NCBI GenBank assembly: GCA_030035585.1
Contig: CM057466.1
Coordinates: forward strand, 60,147,233 to 60,211,232
Direction of reading: 5' to 3'
Length of the DNA: 64,000 bases
Origin: Dugong dugon
Taxonomy: Eukaryota > Chordata > Mammalia > Sirenia > Dugongidae
Shown here: piece after piece, positions 23,215 through 32,957 of the stretch
Layout: the number at the start of each line of letters is the position of its first letter
Position numbering within the stretch: the first letter of the stretch is position 1
Position numbers and translations under genes: made by a program
Notes under the pieces: generated by a model
Seen by the model: the letters and a program-made list of their open reading frames with translations, nothing else
Told to the model about the DNA's origin: nothing
Databases searched by the model: none

Positions 23215-23640
23215 CCCACACCTAGGCACATTATATTCAAGCTACAGAAAACCAAAGACAAAGAGAAAATCTTGAAAGAAGCAAGTGGTAGAAACAAAAA
23301 ACAAAACAAAACAAATCTCATCTATAAATGAAGAAAGATAAGAAATGCAGAACTTCTCATTGGAAATCATGCAAAGAAGAAGAGAGTAGAATGAAAAATG
23401 CAGTGTCGAAAGAAACAAACCACCAAATCCAGAATTCTATATCCAGAAAATTTATTCTTCAAAAGTGAAGTAGAAATAAAGAATTTGTCGGACAAAATGT
23501 GAGGGAGTTCTTTACCAGACAGCCTGCCCTGTAAGAAATGTTAGAAGAATTACTTTGGGCTGAAAGGAAATGATACAGGTCAGAAACATGGATTCACATA
23601 AAGAAAAGAAGAGCATCAGAGAAGGAATTAATGACTATTC

Positions 23641-24054
23641 CCTAGTGAAGAGAAGCACATCTGTCTATCTTGGTATAACAAGTACATATCTGAATCCTGA
23701 ATGATGATTCTACTTTTTAAGGGGACAGCATAGAGTTTTGTACTCCTGCAATCCGGACTACACAACGGATTTTTAATAGTGAATAGAAAGTTGGGAACTG
23801 GTACAAAAATATTGAATTGCAATTTAGGAGAGCTATGTCTATGTATGTACATTGCACATGTAAATGTGTGGATTATATTAGGGACAGAAGACATGGGACA
23901 AGTAAAGGATTCACATAGTAAAAGGCACAACTTCAAAGAGAAAATGCTTTAGTAAAAACTTCAATACAAAAAAACAAAACAAAACAAAACTCGCTTTGTT
24001 AAACAATAATACCAAGCATTATAGTTAAAGACTTTACATAGCCATCTTTTAAGG
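23641..24054. other. No recognised feature
   Basis: An A-rich tract with (caaaa)n at 23,967-23,990. No domain is seen in the minus ORF at 23,628-23,936. Confidence 0.5.
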
Positions 24055-24341
24055 AGAAAAAAAATCTCAGGTGAAAATTCTGTGCACTCATATTTTGAGA
24101 TCCTTCTATGTGCTAATGGATGTTTGCACCAGTTTTTTCTCCTTTTGAATCTTGCCACATCAGCAGATGGAAGTCCTGGAAGTTTTACTTCAACCACATT
24201 ATTTAGGTTGACTCTCATTTGATGAGGCAGCTCTTCTCCAGTCATATTTTGAGTGCCTTCCAACCTGAGGGGTTCATCTTCCAGCACTATACCAGACAAT
24301 GTTCCGACTCGATAGCACCTAACAACAGCAACAACAACCTA
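24055..24341 (+). repeat. Unassigned sequence ending in an RTE/SINE-type tail
   Basis: The last ~40 bases ('gactcgatagcacctaacaa' then (caa)n) match the 3' end of the RTE copy at 27,403-27,440. The ~240 bases upstream match neither the RTE copy nor the SINE bodies in this window. A 112-residue minus ORF (23,961-24,299) overlaps it but runs antisense to the tail and has no recognised domain. It could be an unrecognised RTE-mobilised SINE or retrocopy. Confidence 0.5.
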
Positions 24342-24479
24342 TGTGTTAGGTAACAGAGATACCAAGATGATTAAGCTGTGATTAAGGTGAGAAGCTAGCT
24401 GTGTAGAGGTGCCGTTTGGTAACAGATAACAACTATTAATGTTTTCAGTTGCAGCTTAATCCACACCCTACTGTATTGC

Positions 24480-24600
24480 TAGATCATATTAAATTATATA
24501 TTTCTTGATGACAGGGCAAAATCATTTATCTAGGTAGCTACACTCTTGGCACAGTGCCTAACACATAATAGGTGCACAACTGAGTTTGGTTAAATGGAAC
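24480..24600 (+). repeat. L2 LINE 3' end
   Basis: It has 'gatgacagggcaaaatca', then 'ggcacagtgcctaacacata' and 'ataggtgcacaactga'. Confidence 0.6.
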
Positions 24601-24672
24601 CATACAGGGTAAGCAAACTACCACCTGCAGGTAATCAGGCCTGGGAGCCAAATCCAGCTCTGTGCCTGTTTT

Positions 24673-24745
24673 GGTAGGGCTCTGTCTTGTAGGGTTGCTA
24701 TGAGTCAGAATTGACTTGATGGCAGTGAGTTTGGTTTTTTGGTTT
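24673..24745 (+). repeat. AfroSINE 3' fragment
   Basis: Only the tail is present: 'gttgctatgagtcagaattg' and a T/G-rich end. Confidence 0.8.
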
Positions 24746-24799
24746 TGGTTTGGAGTTGAGAATGGTTTGTATATTTTTACAGTGCTATAATACACACTT

Positions 24800-25087
24800 T
24801 TGCAGTATGAAATTGATCAAACATGCAATCAAGATGCATTGACAATTACTGGTGATTGCAATGAGAAAGCTGGAAACAAAGAAGAATTGGTAGTTGGAAA
24901 ATATGGCCTTGGTGATAGAAACAATGTTGGAGATTGCATGACAGAATTTTGTAAGACAAATGACTTCTTCATTGCCGATACATTTTTCAATAACATAAAT
25001 GGCAACTGTGCATGTGGACCTTGCCAGATGGAATACACAGGAATCAAATTGACTACCAAAAACCCAAACCAGACTCATTGCCATTGA
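24800..25087 (+). pseudogene. RTE endonuclease remnant
   Basis: The frame reads TITGDCNEKAGNKEELVVGK and continues to MTEFCKTNDFFIADTFFNN. This is the C-terminal half of an apurinic-type endonuclease, where the family has GDWN; here the tryptophan is replaced by cysteine. The SINE at 25,056 ends the homology; the domain resumes after 25,217. Confidence 0.8.
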
Positions 25088-25216
25088 GTGGATTCTGACT
25101 CATAGCAACCCTATAGGACAGCGTAGAACTGCCCCATGGGGTTTTCAAGGAGTGGATGGTAGATTTGAACTGCCAAAATTTTGGTTAGCAGCCTGGCTCT
25201 TAACCACTGCACCACC
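25056..25216 (-). repeat. AfroSINE-type SINE inside the RTE endonuclease
   Basis: Inverted short-subfamily copy. The target duplication is 'caaattg' on the left (about 25,046-25,052) and on the right (25,217 on). It is therefore younger than the RTE copy. Confidence 0.93.
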
Positions 25217-26277
25217 AAATTGGAATCTGTGGAATGAGATGATAGAAAAGCTCAATATCATCAGTCAGAACAAGGCCAGGCAGGGGCCAACTGTAGAACA
25301 GACCATCAATTGCTCATATGCAAGTTCAAGCTGAAGTTTAAGAAAATTAGAATAAGTCCACGAGAACCAAAGTACGACCTTGAGTCTATCCCACCTGAGT
25401 TTAGAGACCATCTCAAGAATAGATTTGACGCATTGAATACTAGTGACCAAAGACCAGATGAATTTTGGAATGACATCAAGGATATCATACGTGAAGAAAG
25501 TAAGAGGTCATTAAAAAGACAGAAAAGAAAGAAAAGACGAAAATGGATGTCAGAAGAGACCCGAAACTTGCTTTTAAATATAGAGTCGCTAAAGCGAAAG
25601 GAAGAAGTGATAAAGTAAAATTGCTGAACAGAAGATTTCAAAGGCGACTCGGGAAGACAAAGTAAAGTATTAGAAGGAAATGTGCAAAATCCTGGAGTTA
25701 GAAAACCAAAAGGAAAGAACATGCTTGGTATTCCTCAAACTGAAAGAGCTGAAGAAAAAATTCAAGCCTCGAGTTGCAATATTGAAAGATTCTGTGCTCA
25801 AAATATCGAATGATGCAGGAAGCATCAAAAGAAGGTGGAAGGAATACACAGAGTCACTGTTTCAAAAAGAATTGGTTGACGCTAAATCATTTCGGGAGGT
25901 AGGTTATGATCAAGAAAAGATGGTACCGAAGGAAAAAGGTCAAGCTGCACTGAAGGCACTGGCAAAAAAAAAAAGGCTCCAGAAATTGACGGAATACCAA
26001 CTGAGATGTTCCAACAAACAGATGCAGCACTGGAAGCACTCACTTGTCTATGCCAAGAAGTAAGGAAGACAGCTACCTGGCCAACGGACTGAAAGAGATC
26101 AGTATTTGTATCCATTCCGAAGAAAGTTGATCCAACAGAATGAGGAATTATTGAACAAAATAATTAATATCACACGCAAGTAAAATTTTGCTGAAGATAA
26201 TTCAAAAGTAGCTGCAGCAGTATATTGACAGGGATCTGCCAGATATTCAGGCTGGTTTCAGATGAGGACGTGGAGCC

Positions 26278-26940
26278 ATGGATATCAAGGCTGATGTCAG
26301 ATGGATCCTGGCTGAAAGCAAAGAATATCAGAAAGATGTTTACCTGTGTTTTATTGACTATGCAAAGGCATTTGACTGTGTGGATCATAACAAATTATGG
26401 ATAACATTGCGAAGAATGGGAATTCTAGAATACTTAATTGTGCTCATGAGGAACCTGTACTTAGACCAAGAGGCAGTCACTCGAAAAGAGCAAGGGGATA
26501 TTGTGTCATTTAAAGTCAGGAAAGGTATGAGTCAGGGTTGTATCCTTTCATCATACCTATTCAACCTGTATGCTGGGCAAATAATCCGAGACGTTGGACT
26601 ATATGAAGAAGAACGAAGAAAGGGGCATCAGGATTGGAAGAAGACTCCTTAACAACCTGTGACATGCAGATGACACAACCTTGCTTGCTGAAAGTGAAGA
26701 GGACTTGAAGCACTTACTGTTGAAGATCAAAGACTACAGCCTTCAGTATGGATTACGCCTCAACATAAAGAAAACAATAATCCTAACAACTGGACGAATA
26801 AGCAACATCATGATAAACAGAGAAAATATTGAAGTTGTCAAGGATTTCATTTTATTTGGATCCACAATCAACGTTCATGGAAGCAGCAGTCAAGAAATCA
26901 AATACATTGCATTGGGCAAATCTGCTAAAAGATCTCTTTA
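26278..26940 (+). pseudogene. RTE reverse-transcriptase remnant
   Basis: The RT would copy the LINE RNA at the cut target. Frame 26,278-26,652 has YLCFIDYAKAFDCVDHNKLW (motif A with its aspartate) and RKGMSQGCILSSYLFNLY (motif B). The catalytic motif C falls in another frame, at 26,663-26,674, and reads HADD where YADD is expected. The following frame 26,681-26,941 continues the palm (TTLLAESEEDLKHLL and GLRLNIKKT). A frameshift between the two parts inactivates the gene. Confidence 0.9.
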
Positions 26941-27275
26941 AAATGTTAAAAAGCAAAGATGTTACTTTAAGCACAAAAGTGTGCCTGACCCAAGCCATGG
27001 TGTTTGAAGTTGCCTCATATGCATGTGAAAGCTGGACAACGAGTAAGGAAAATCAAAGAAGAATGGATGCTTTTGAATTACGGTGTTGGAGAAGAATATT
27101 AAATATACCATGGACTTCCAGAAGAATGAACAAATCTGCTTGGGAAGAAGTACAGTCAGAATGCTCATTAGAAGCAAGAATGGTGAGACTTCATCTTGCA
27201 TACTTTGGATGTGTTATCAGGAGGGACCAGTCCCTGGAGAAGGACATCATGCTTGATAAAGTGGAGGGTCAGTGA
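26829..27275 (+). pseudogene. RTE C-terminal domain remnant
   Basis: Frame with ACESWTTSKENQRRMDAFEL, CWRRILNIPWTSRRMNKSAW and FGCVIRRDQSLEKDIMLDKV. This is the conserved C-terminal region of RTE/BovB polyproteins. A stop at 27,273 follows, while related peptide continues in the same DNA (27,280-27,400) with further stops. Confidence 0.88.
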
Positions 27276-27534
27276 AAAAGAAGACCTTCAACGAGATGGA
27301 TTGACACAGTGGCTGCAACAACGGGCTGAGGCATAACAATTGTGAAGATGGCGCAGGACTGGGAAGTGTTGCATTCTGTTATACATAGGGTCACTATGAG
27401 TTGGAAGGGACTGGACAGCACCTAACAACAACAACATAACACACACACACACACTCACAAGAGACCTCATGTGGCTGGCAAACCTTAAAATATTTACTAC
27501 CTTGCCCTTAACAGAAAAAATTTGCTGACGTCTG

Positions 27535-27996
27535 CTTTTTTATCGTTTCCTTTTGAACTCTTCCTGATTTTGTCTTCCAGTCTGTATCATTATATGACCC
27601 TTTGGCACCAAATGTTTGTCAGAGTGATTTTCCTTTGCTGCCAGTAGTATTGCTCCATTCCAGTAATAAAAAATGGTTGGCAAACTCAAATTGGGCTGTA
27701 GGGCCACTTAAAATGACCCTCTTAAGTTGTCTGCTTAACTTAACTCTGGAATCAGTGAAAAGGTTCTGTGATGCTTTTTGCCCTCGCCATACAATTGGAA
27801 GAAAAAAGGTCAGAGTCAGCCATACATGGCACCCGTGTCTCTTATGATGGTCCTCCTCATTTAGAAGCTTTCCCTCACTGCTTTCTCATCATATCATATT
27901 TTTTTAAATTTTCTTTTGTAGCAGTGCATACTCCTGCTCCCTCCCACCAGATATTGAACCTGAATGTTCCCCTTAGCAACACTTTAGCTCACTGGC
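27535..27996. other. No recognised feature
   Basis: Single-copy-like left flank of the provirus. It ends in 'ctggc' at 27,992-27,996, the left target duplication of the ERVL provirus. Confidence 0.5.
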
Positions 27997-28055
27997 TGTC
28001 TTAGGCTGGGTTCTCTAGATAGACAAACAAAACCAGTGAAGCATATATATATATA

Positions 28056-28136
<81 letters not shown>

Positions 28137-28657
28137 TTATCTCCAGGAAATGGCTCACACTGTTGTAGAGGCTGGCAAGTCCCAAGTCTATGGGTCAGGC
28201 ATCAGGCTGGAGGCTTCTCCTGACTCACGTAGCTTCAGGGGTTGATGAACTCAAGATTGGCAGGTCAGATGGCAGGCCACTGGCTAATGGGCTACAGAGG
28301 CTAACAATAAAAAATTGGCTGGTAAGACGGCAGGCTGCTGTCTCACAGGCTGCAGAGGCTGACGAATCCCAAGATTGGCAGGCAAAAAGGCAGGTCGCTG
28401 GCTCAAGTCCCAAGAACTGCAGGTCAGACAATGCCGAGCTTGATGCAGGATACAGAGCAAGCAAGCAAGCTTTGCCAGAACATCCACAGACCACATAACC
28501 TGTGAAACTCCCCTTACAACTGATTGGCTGATCACATCAGATCACATATGGAGGCTGAATACATCATTACATAAGTACCAAACTACATCATTACATAACT
28601 GCCAAACCACTGAGAATCATGGCCAAGCCAAGTTGACACATAACCTTAACCATCACA
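27997..28657 (-). repeat. ERVL 3' LTR
   Basis: It begins (minus strand) TGTGATGGTTAAGG at 28,657 and ends CCTAAGACA at 27,997. It contains a long (ta)n tract at 28,044-28,099 directly followed by (ga)n to 28,133, which makes it about 100 bases longer than its partner LTR. Confidence 0.93.
28044..28133. repeat. Compound (ta)n(ga)n microsatellite in the 3' LTR
   Basis: About 56 bases of near-pure ta followed by about 34 bases of pure ga. The partner LTR has the same two tracts but shorter (38,155-38,190), so the tract was inherited from the virus LTR and expanded here. Confidence 0.95.
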
Positions 28658-28674
28658 GTCCACCCCTTGTCAAT
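28658..28674 (-). other. Polypurine tract candidate
   Basis: Directly inside the 3' LTR the minus strand reads 'gacaaggggtggac', a purine-rich stretch in the position where plus-strand DNA synthesis is primed. Confidence 0.6.
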
Positions 28675-28959
28675 TTGGCACCTATACACATCCTTAAATC
28701 ATACACAATCTCTAAATAAAAACAATTATAAAGTCATACTGGTACCTAACATGAGTACAACTGAAAATGCACTAGCCCCATTTACATCTTATATTTAATA
28801 AGTGAAAATAACAAAAATATTTCATGCACACATACAAGGAAGAAGTACTCATAACAATTACAACTCTCTCTTTTGCAACTGGTCACATGGTCCTAACTGG
28901 TATTTAGAACTACCTTCTTCCACCACACATTATGTATTCCCTTTAACCTCAGCAAGCAT

Positions 28960-29960
28960 CTCAGTTGGTCGTGGTTATTTGCCTGGTGAAATGACCCAAA
29001 CCTTCATTCCTGAGCCATCAGTAGTCATATCAGAATTGGGTTGCTCTAGTTTTCAATTGACTTTAATCACAGGGCATGGTAGTACTAAGAGATGCCCTAA
29101 GGGATCTCCTGTATTCCAGGCATACTCTTTCTTACTGCCATTATGCAACATCAGTCCAATTACCCCTTGGTAGTCAGGGTCAATCACACCAGCTGTCATG
29201 AATTGAATTGTGTCCCCCAAAAATCTGTGTATCAATTTGGTTAGGCCATGTTTCCAGTATGGTGCGATCGTCCACCATTTTATCATCAATGTGATTTTCC
29301 TATGTGTTGTAAATCCTACCTCTGTGATGTTAATGATGTGGTATAGGCAACAGTTATGTTCATGAGGCAAGACTCGATCTGCAAGACTGGATTGCGTCTT
29401 GAGCTAATCTCTTTTGAGATATAAAAGACAGAAGTGAGCAGAGAGACAAGGGGACCTCATACCACTAAGAAAGAAGCACTGGGAGCATAGTGTGTCCTTT
29501 GGACAAAGGGTGCCTGCACTAAGAAGCTCCTCAACTGGGGAAGATTGATGACAAGGATCTTCCTCCAGAGCTGACAGAAAAGAAAAAGCCTTCCCCTGGA
29601 GCTGATGCCCTGAATTTGGACTTGTAGCCTACAGACTGTGAGAGAATAAATTTCTCTTTGTTAAAGCCACCCACTTGGGGTATTTCTGTTGCAGCAGCAC
29701 TAGCTGACTAAGACACCAGCCAGTATGGTATCTCCCTTCTTTGCTTGTGGCTTCAGAGGCATGAGGAGCCCAGAGTGGCCAGGTGGCATTCTTATCTTCC
29801 AGTTCAGTGGAATCTGAGTTGTGTCTCCACGTGGAAGCATTCTTCCCTTTGGAACTAAGACCTCTAAACCCACAGAGCATACAGTCATGGGGACAGGAAG
29901 CAAAAATTTTGCGAGTACGTCACTGGGGGTAATAATGAGTGGTGGCACTCCCATCTCCAC
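28960..29960 (-). pseudogene. ERVL dUTPase remnant, split by a solo LTR
   Basis: Two minus-strand frames carry the enzyme. The N-terminal part (29,700-29,960) has LEVLVPKGRMLPRGDTTQIP and PPGHSGLLMPL. The C-terminal part (29,053-29,193) has DPDYQGVIGLMLHNGSK and NTGDPLGHLLVLPCP. dUTPase hydrolyses dUTP to keep uracil out of viral DNA. The solo LTR at 29,194-29,715 separates the two parts with a 5-bp duplication. The position at the 3' end of pol is the ERVL arrangement. Non-functional. Confidence 0.9.
29194..29715 (+). mobile_element. Solo LTR, MaLR/ERVL class (MLT1-like), in the dUTPase
   Basis: It starts TGTCATGAATTGAATTGTG and ends CTAAGACA. The polyadenylation signal AATAAA at about 29,645 is followed by 'aaagccacccacttggggta', typical of MaLR-class LTRs. 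Flanks are 'ccagc' at 29,189-29,193 and 29,716-29,720, a perfect 5-bp duplication. It lies antisense to the host provirus and is younger than it. Relatives lie at 44,123 and 56,531. Confidence 0.9.
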
Positions 29961-30790
29961 CCATTGATTCTGGGAACCGTGAATTCTGGATATGGGAGAA
30001 ACAGCATCATATATTGGAAGCTGGTTTAGAGCATATACAGCCTTCTGGAGAACACTGCCCCAACACTGCGAAGTGTTGCCATCTAGCTGGTATGTTAATT
30101 GTGTCGTTAGAAGGCCCTTCCATCATTCTATCAAGCCAGCTGCTTCAGGATGATGGGGAACATGTTAAGACCAGTGAATTCCATGTGTATGGGCCCGCTG
30201 TCTTACTTCATTTGCTGTGAAGTGAGTCCCTTGATCTGAGATGATGCTGTGTGGGACACCACGACTGTAGATAAGGCATTATGTGCGTCCTACAAATGGT
30301 AGTTTTAGCAGAGGTGTTGCATGCAGAGAAGGAAAATCTGTGTCCAGAGTGTCTGTTCCAGTAAGAACAAAATGCTGCCCTTTCCATGATGGCAGTGGCC
30401 CAATGTAATCAAACTGCCATGAGGTTGATGACTGATCACCTCGAAAAATGGTGCAATACTGGGGATTCAGTGTTGGTCTCTGCTGCTGGCAGATTGGACA
30501 TTCAACAGTGGCTGTAGCCAAGTTGGCCTTGGTGAGTAGAAACCCATATTGCTGAGCTCATGATTACCTCCATCCCTGCCACCATGGCCACTTTGTTCAT
30601 AAGTCCGTTTGGGCAATGACAGGAGTGGCTAGGGAAAGTGAATTACCTTTTTTCATAGAATGTGTCATCATATCCACTTGATTGTTAAAGTCCTTCTCTG
30701 CTGAGGTCATCCTTGGGTAAACATTCATATGAGACACAAATATCTTCACTTCTTTGGCCCATTCAGAGAGGTCTATCCACGTACCTCTTC
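29961..30790 (-). pseudogene. ERVL integrase remnant
   Basis: Integrase would insert the viral DNA. The zinc-binding block at 30,279-30,521 has ATVECPICQQQRPTL, giving the paired cysteines, then FRGDQSSTSWQFDYIGPLP at the start of the catalytic core. Downstream core peptide is spread over the three frames between 30,280 and 29,960 with several stops. It joins dUTPase without a recognisable gap. Dead by stops and frameshifts. Confidence 0.82.
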
Positions 30791-31330
30791 TCCATACCTC
30801 CTTGTCACCAGTTTTCCAATCATATTCCTTCCAAGTCCCTGACCATCAAGCCAAACCATTGGCCACAACCTATAAATCAGTATACAATCACACATCTGGC
30901 CATTTTTCCTTCTAAGCAAAGTGAACAACAAGGTGTAGTGCTCAAAGTTCTGCCCATTAGGAGGATTTCCCTTCACCACTGTCCTTCAGAAAGTTCCCAG
31001 AAAGGGGCTGCAGTGCTGCCACTCTCCACTTTCTAGTGGTGCCTGCGTATTGCATAGAACAATCTGTAACCTGGCACGAGTTTTCTCTTTCTCAGTCAAC
31101 TGATCATAAAGAACTCCTCATGAGGCCATAGGTGCAGAATGGGAGAGGGCAGGTAATGTGACAGGAGTGGAGACCGTGGGCATTTGGGCCAATTCCTCAT
31201 GCAACTTACTTGGGCCTTTGAGGTCTGCTCAAGCCTGATCTCATATACATCACTTCCATTTAATGACGAAGTGCTGCTGTGCACATTGACTTTATGACTC
31301 TGTGGGTCAGATGACATCCAGTTCATCACG
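30773..31330 (-). pseudogene. ERVL RNase H-region remnant
   Basis: It lies between RT and integrase, where RNase H belongs. The frame 30,773-30,979 has PNGQNFEHYTLLFTLLRRK and a following block with tryptophan and glycine spacing expected for the C-terminal half. The frame at 31,096-31,329 covers the earlier part but is poorly preserved. Assigned mainly from position. Confidence 0.6.
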
Positions 31331-31399
31331 GGCGGCTCCGTCCTCTTGGTGAATTGGTGGCCTGTGGTTAAGCATTCAGTCTCTACTAAGACCTAGTAA

Positions 31400-32330
31400 T
31401 AAGCCAAAAGCTGTTTCTCAAAATGAAAGTAGTTATCTGCAGAGGATGGCAAGGCTTTATTTCAAAATTCTAAGGGTCTGTACTGTGATTGCCAAAGACT
31501 CCAAACAGCATCTCTATCTGCCATTGACACTTTAGCTGGATCAGCTCAATCATATGGCCTAAGTGGCAGAGCAGCTTGCATGGTAGCCTGAACCTGTTGC
31601 AGAGCCTTCTCTTGTTCTCAGCCCCACTCAAAATTAGCACCTTTTTGAGTCACTTGATAAAATATAGGCTGGAGTAGCACACCCAAGTGAGGGATATGTT
31701 CCTCCAAAATCCAAAGAGGCTTACCAGGTGTTGTGCCTCCTTTTTAGTTGTAGGAGGGGCCAGATGTAACAACTTATCCTTCACTTTAGAAGGAATATCT
31801 TGACACACCCCATGCCACTGGACTGTCAGAAACTTCACTGAGGTGGAAGGCACCTGAATTTTTGTGGGATTAATTTCCCACCCTCTAGCACACACACTTA
31901 CCAATAAGTTCAGAGTCACTGACACTTCTTCCTTACTAGGTCTATTCAGCATAATGTCATCAATGTAATGGACCAGTGTGACAACTTGGGGAAGAGAAAG
32001 GCGATCAAGATCCCTGCAGACTAAATTATGACCTACAGCTGGAGAGTTGATATACCCTTGAGGTAGGACAGTGAAGGTGTATTGCTGGCCTTGCCAGCTG
32101 AAGGCAAACTTCTTGTGGTGTGTCTTCAAAACCAGAATTGAGAAAAAGGCATTGGCCAGATCAATAGCTGTATACTAGGTACCAGGATTTGTATTAATTT
32201 GCTGAAGCAATGAAACCACATCTTGAACAGTAGCTGCAATTGGAGTCACCACCTGGTTAAGTTTACGATAATCCACTGTCATTCTCCAAGATCTATTTGT
32301 TTTTTACACAGGCCAAATAGAAAAGTTGAA
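31400..32330 (-). pseudogene. ERVL reverse-transcriptase remnant
   Basis: The frame at 31,650-32,129 keeps the best RT signature in the window: [13 protein letters not shown] (motif B) and [10 protein letters not shown] with the YIDD catalytic box at 31,956-31,967. Upstream DNA (32,130-32,330) encodes earlier RT motifs, including the region before motif A, but has an in-frame stop near 32,175. The downstream connection region decays into several frames. The enzyme copied viral RNA into DNA; this copy cannot be translated. Confidence 0.92.
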
Positions 32331-32585
32331 TGGGAATGTGGTGAGAATCACCACCCCTGCATCCTTCAAGGCCTTGATGATGGCAGTAATCTCTGCAATC
32401 CCTCCAGAAATGCAGTATTGCTTTTGCTTTACAACTTTTCTAGGTAGGGGCAGTTCTAATGGCTTCCACATGGCTTTTTCCTACCACAATAGCCCTTACT
32501 CCACTTGTCAGGGATCCACAGTGGGGGTTCTGCCAGTTTCTGAGTACAGCTATTCCAATTATGCATTCTGGAACTGGGAAAATCA

Positions 32586-32957
32586 CTACAGAATGGGTTC
32601 ACAGACCCACTGGACCCACTGTGAGAGAACATGACCTAAGACTCCATTAATAACCTGAACTCCATACACCCCCACTCTTACTGGTGGGCCACAGTGACCT
32701 TTTGGGTCTCCTGGAATTAGTGTCAGTTCAGAGCCACTATCAAGTAATCCCCAAAAAGTCTGATTATTTCCTTTTCCCCAGTGAACAGTCACTCTCATAA
32801 AAGGCAGCAGATCCCTTTGAGGAGGGCTGGGAGAAAGATTAACAGTACAAATCTTTGGTAGTGTAGTGGGGTACTTCCTCAAGTGGACCCAGCCTCCCCT
32901 ACATTCAAAGGATTGTAAGTAAACTTGCTCAAACCCGGGAATTGATTGAGAGGCCAT
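32586..32957 (-). pseudogene. ERVL protease remnant
   Basis: A 124-codon open frame with GLLDSGSELTLIPGDPKG, the aspartic-protease active-site signature (DSG at 32,733-32,741). It sits between gag and RT, as expected. It is one of the longest uninterrupted frames of the provirus, but its neighbours are broken. Confidence 0.88.

Larger units (their letters stand above)
22400..23640 (+). mobile_element. Old L1/HAL1-like ORF1 fragment
   Basis: Diverged L1 ORF1 DNA: 'ggctgagaactttccaaaat', 'ccaggaagctcagagttta', then after the SINEs 'ccagaattctatatccagaa' and 'acagcctgccctgtaagaaa'. A frame at 22,558-22,752 keeps a lysine/glutamate-rich coiled-coil-like peptide. I see no ORF2 downstream, which fits HAL1 or a truncated old L1. 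It is interrupted by SINE sequence from about 22,960 to 23,215. Confidence 0.7.
24790..27441 (+). mobile_element. RTE LINE, 5'-truncated, largest copy in window
   Basis: An RTE-clade LINE of BovB-like type. In order it shows the endonuclease (24,800-25,290, interrupted by a SINE), a long basic linker (25,310-25,620), the reverse transcriptase (26,278-26,700) and the C-terminal domain (26,829-27,275). It ends with 'cagcacctaacaacaacaac' at 27,417-27,436. Reading frames are split, so it is dead. Its tail is shared by the SINEs around it, which makes RTE the probable source of the machinery that copied them. About 0.5 kb seems missing at the 5' end compared with a usual RTE of about 3.2 kb. Confidence 0.9.
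24604..27534. repeat. hAT-type DNA transposon relic split by SINE and RTE insertions
   Basis: The left piece (24,604-24,672) starts 'cagggtaagcaaac' and has 'gagccaaatccagctctgtg'. A short middle piece (24,746-24,785) has 'gagaatggtttgtatatttt'. The right piece (27,465-27,534) has 'aatatttactaccttgccct' and ends 'tttgctgacgtctg'. The ends form imperfect inverted repeats, as in the mammalian hAT family that starts CAGGGGTCGGCAAAC. The RTE and a SINE tail occupy the gaps. Confidence 0.55.

Noticed and set aside
23961..24299. 112-codon minus ORF next to the RTE-type tail
   Set aside because: No domain, and it runs antisense to the tail; treated as part of an unassigned repeat.
28036..28245. ORF through the (ta)n(ga)n tract
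   Set aside because: Encodes only alternating Tyr-Ile and Arg-Glu from the microsatellite.
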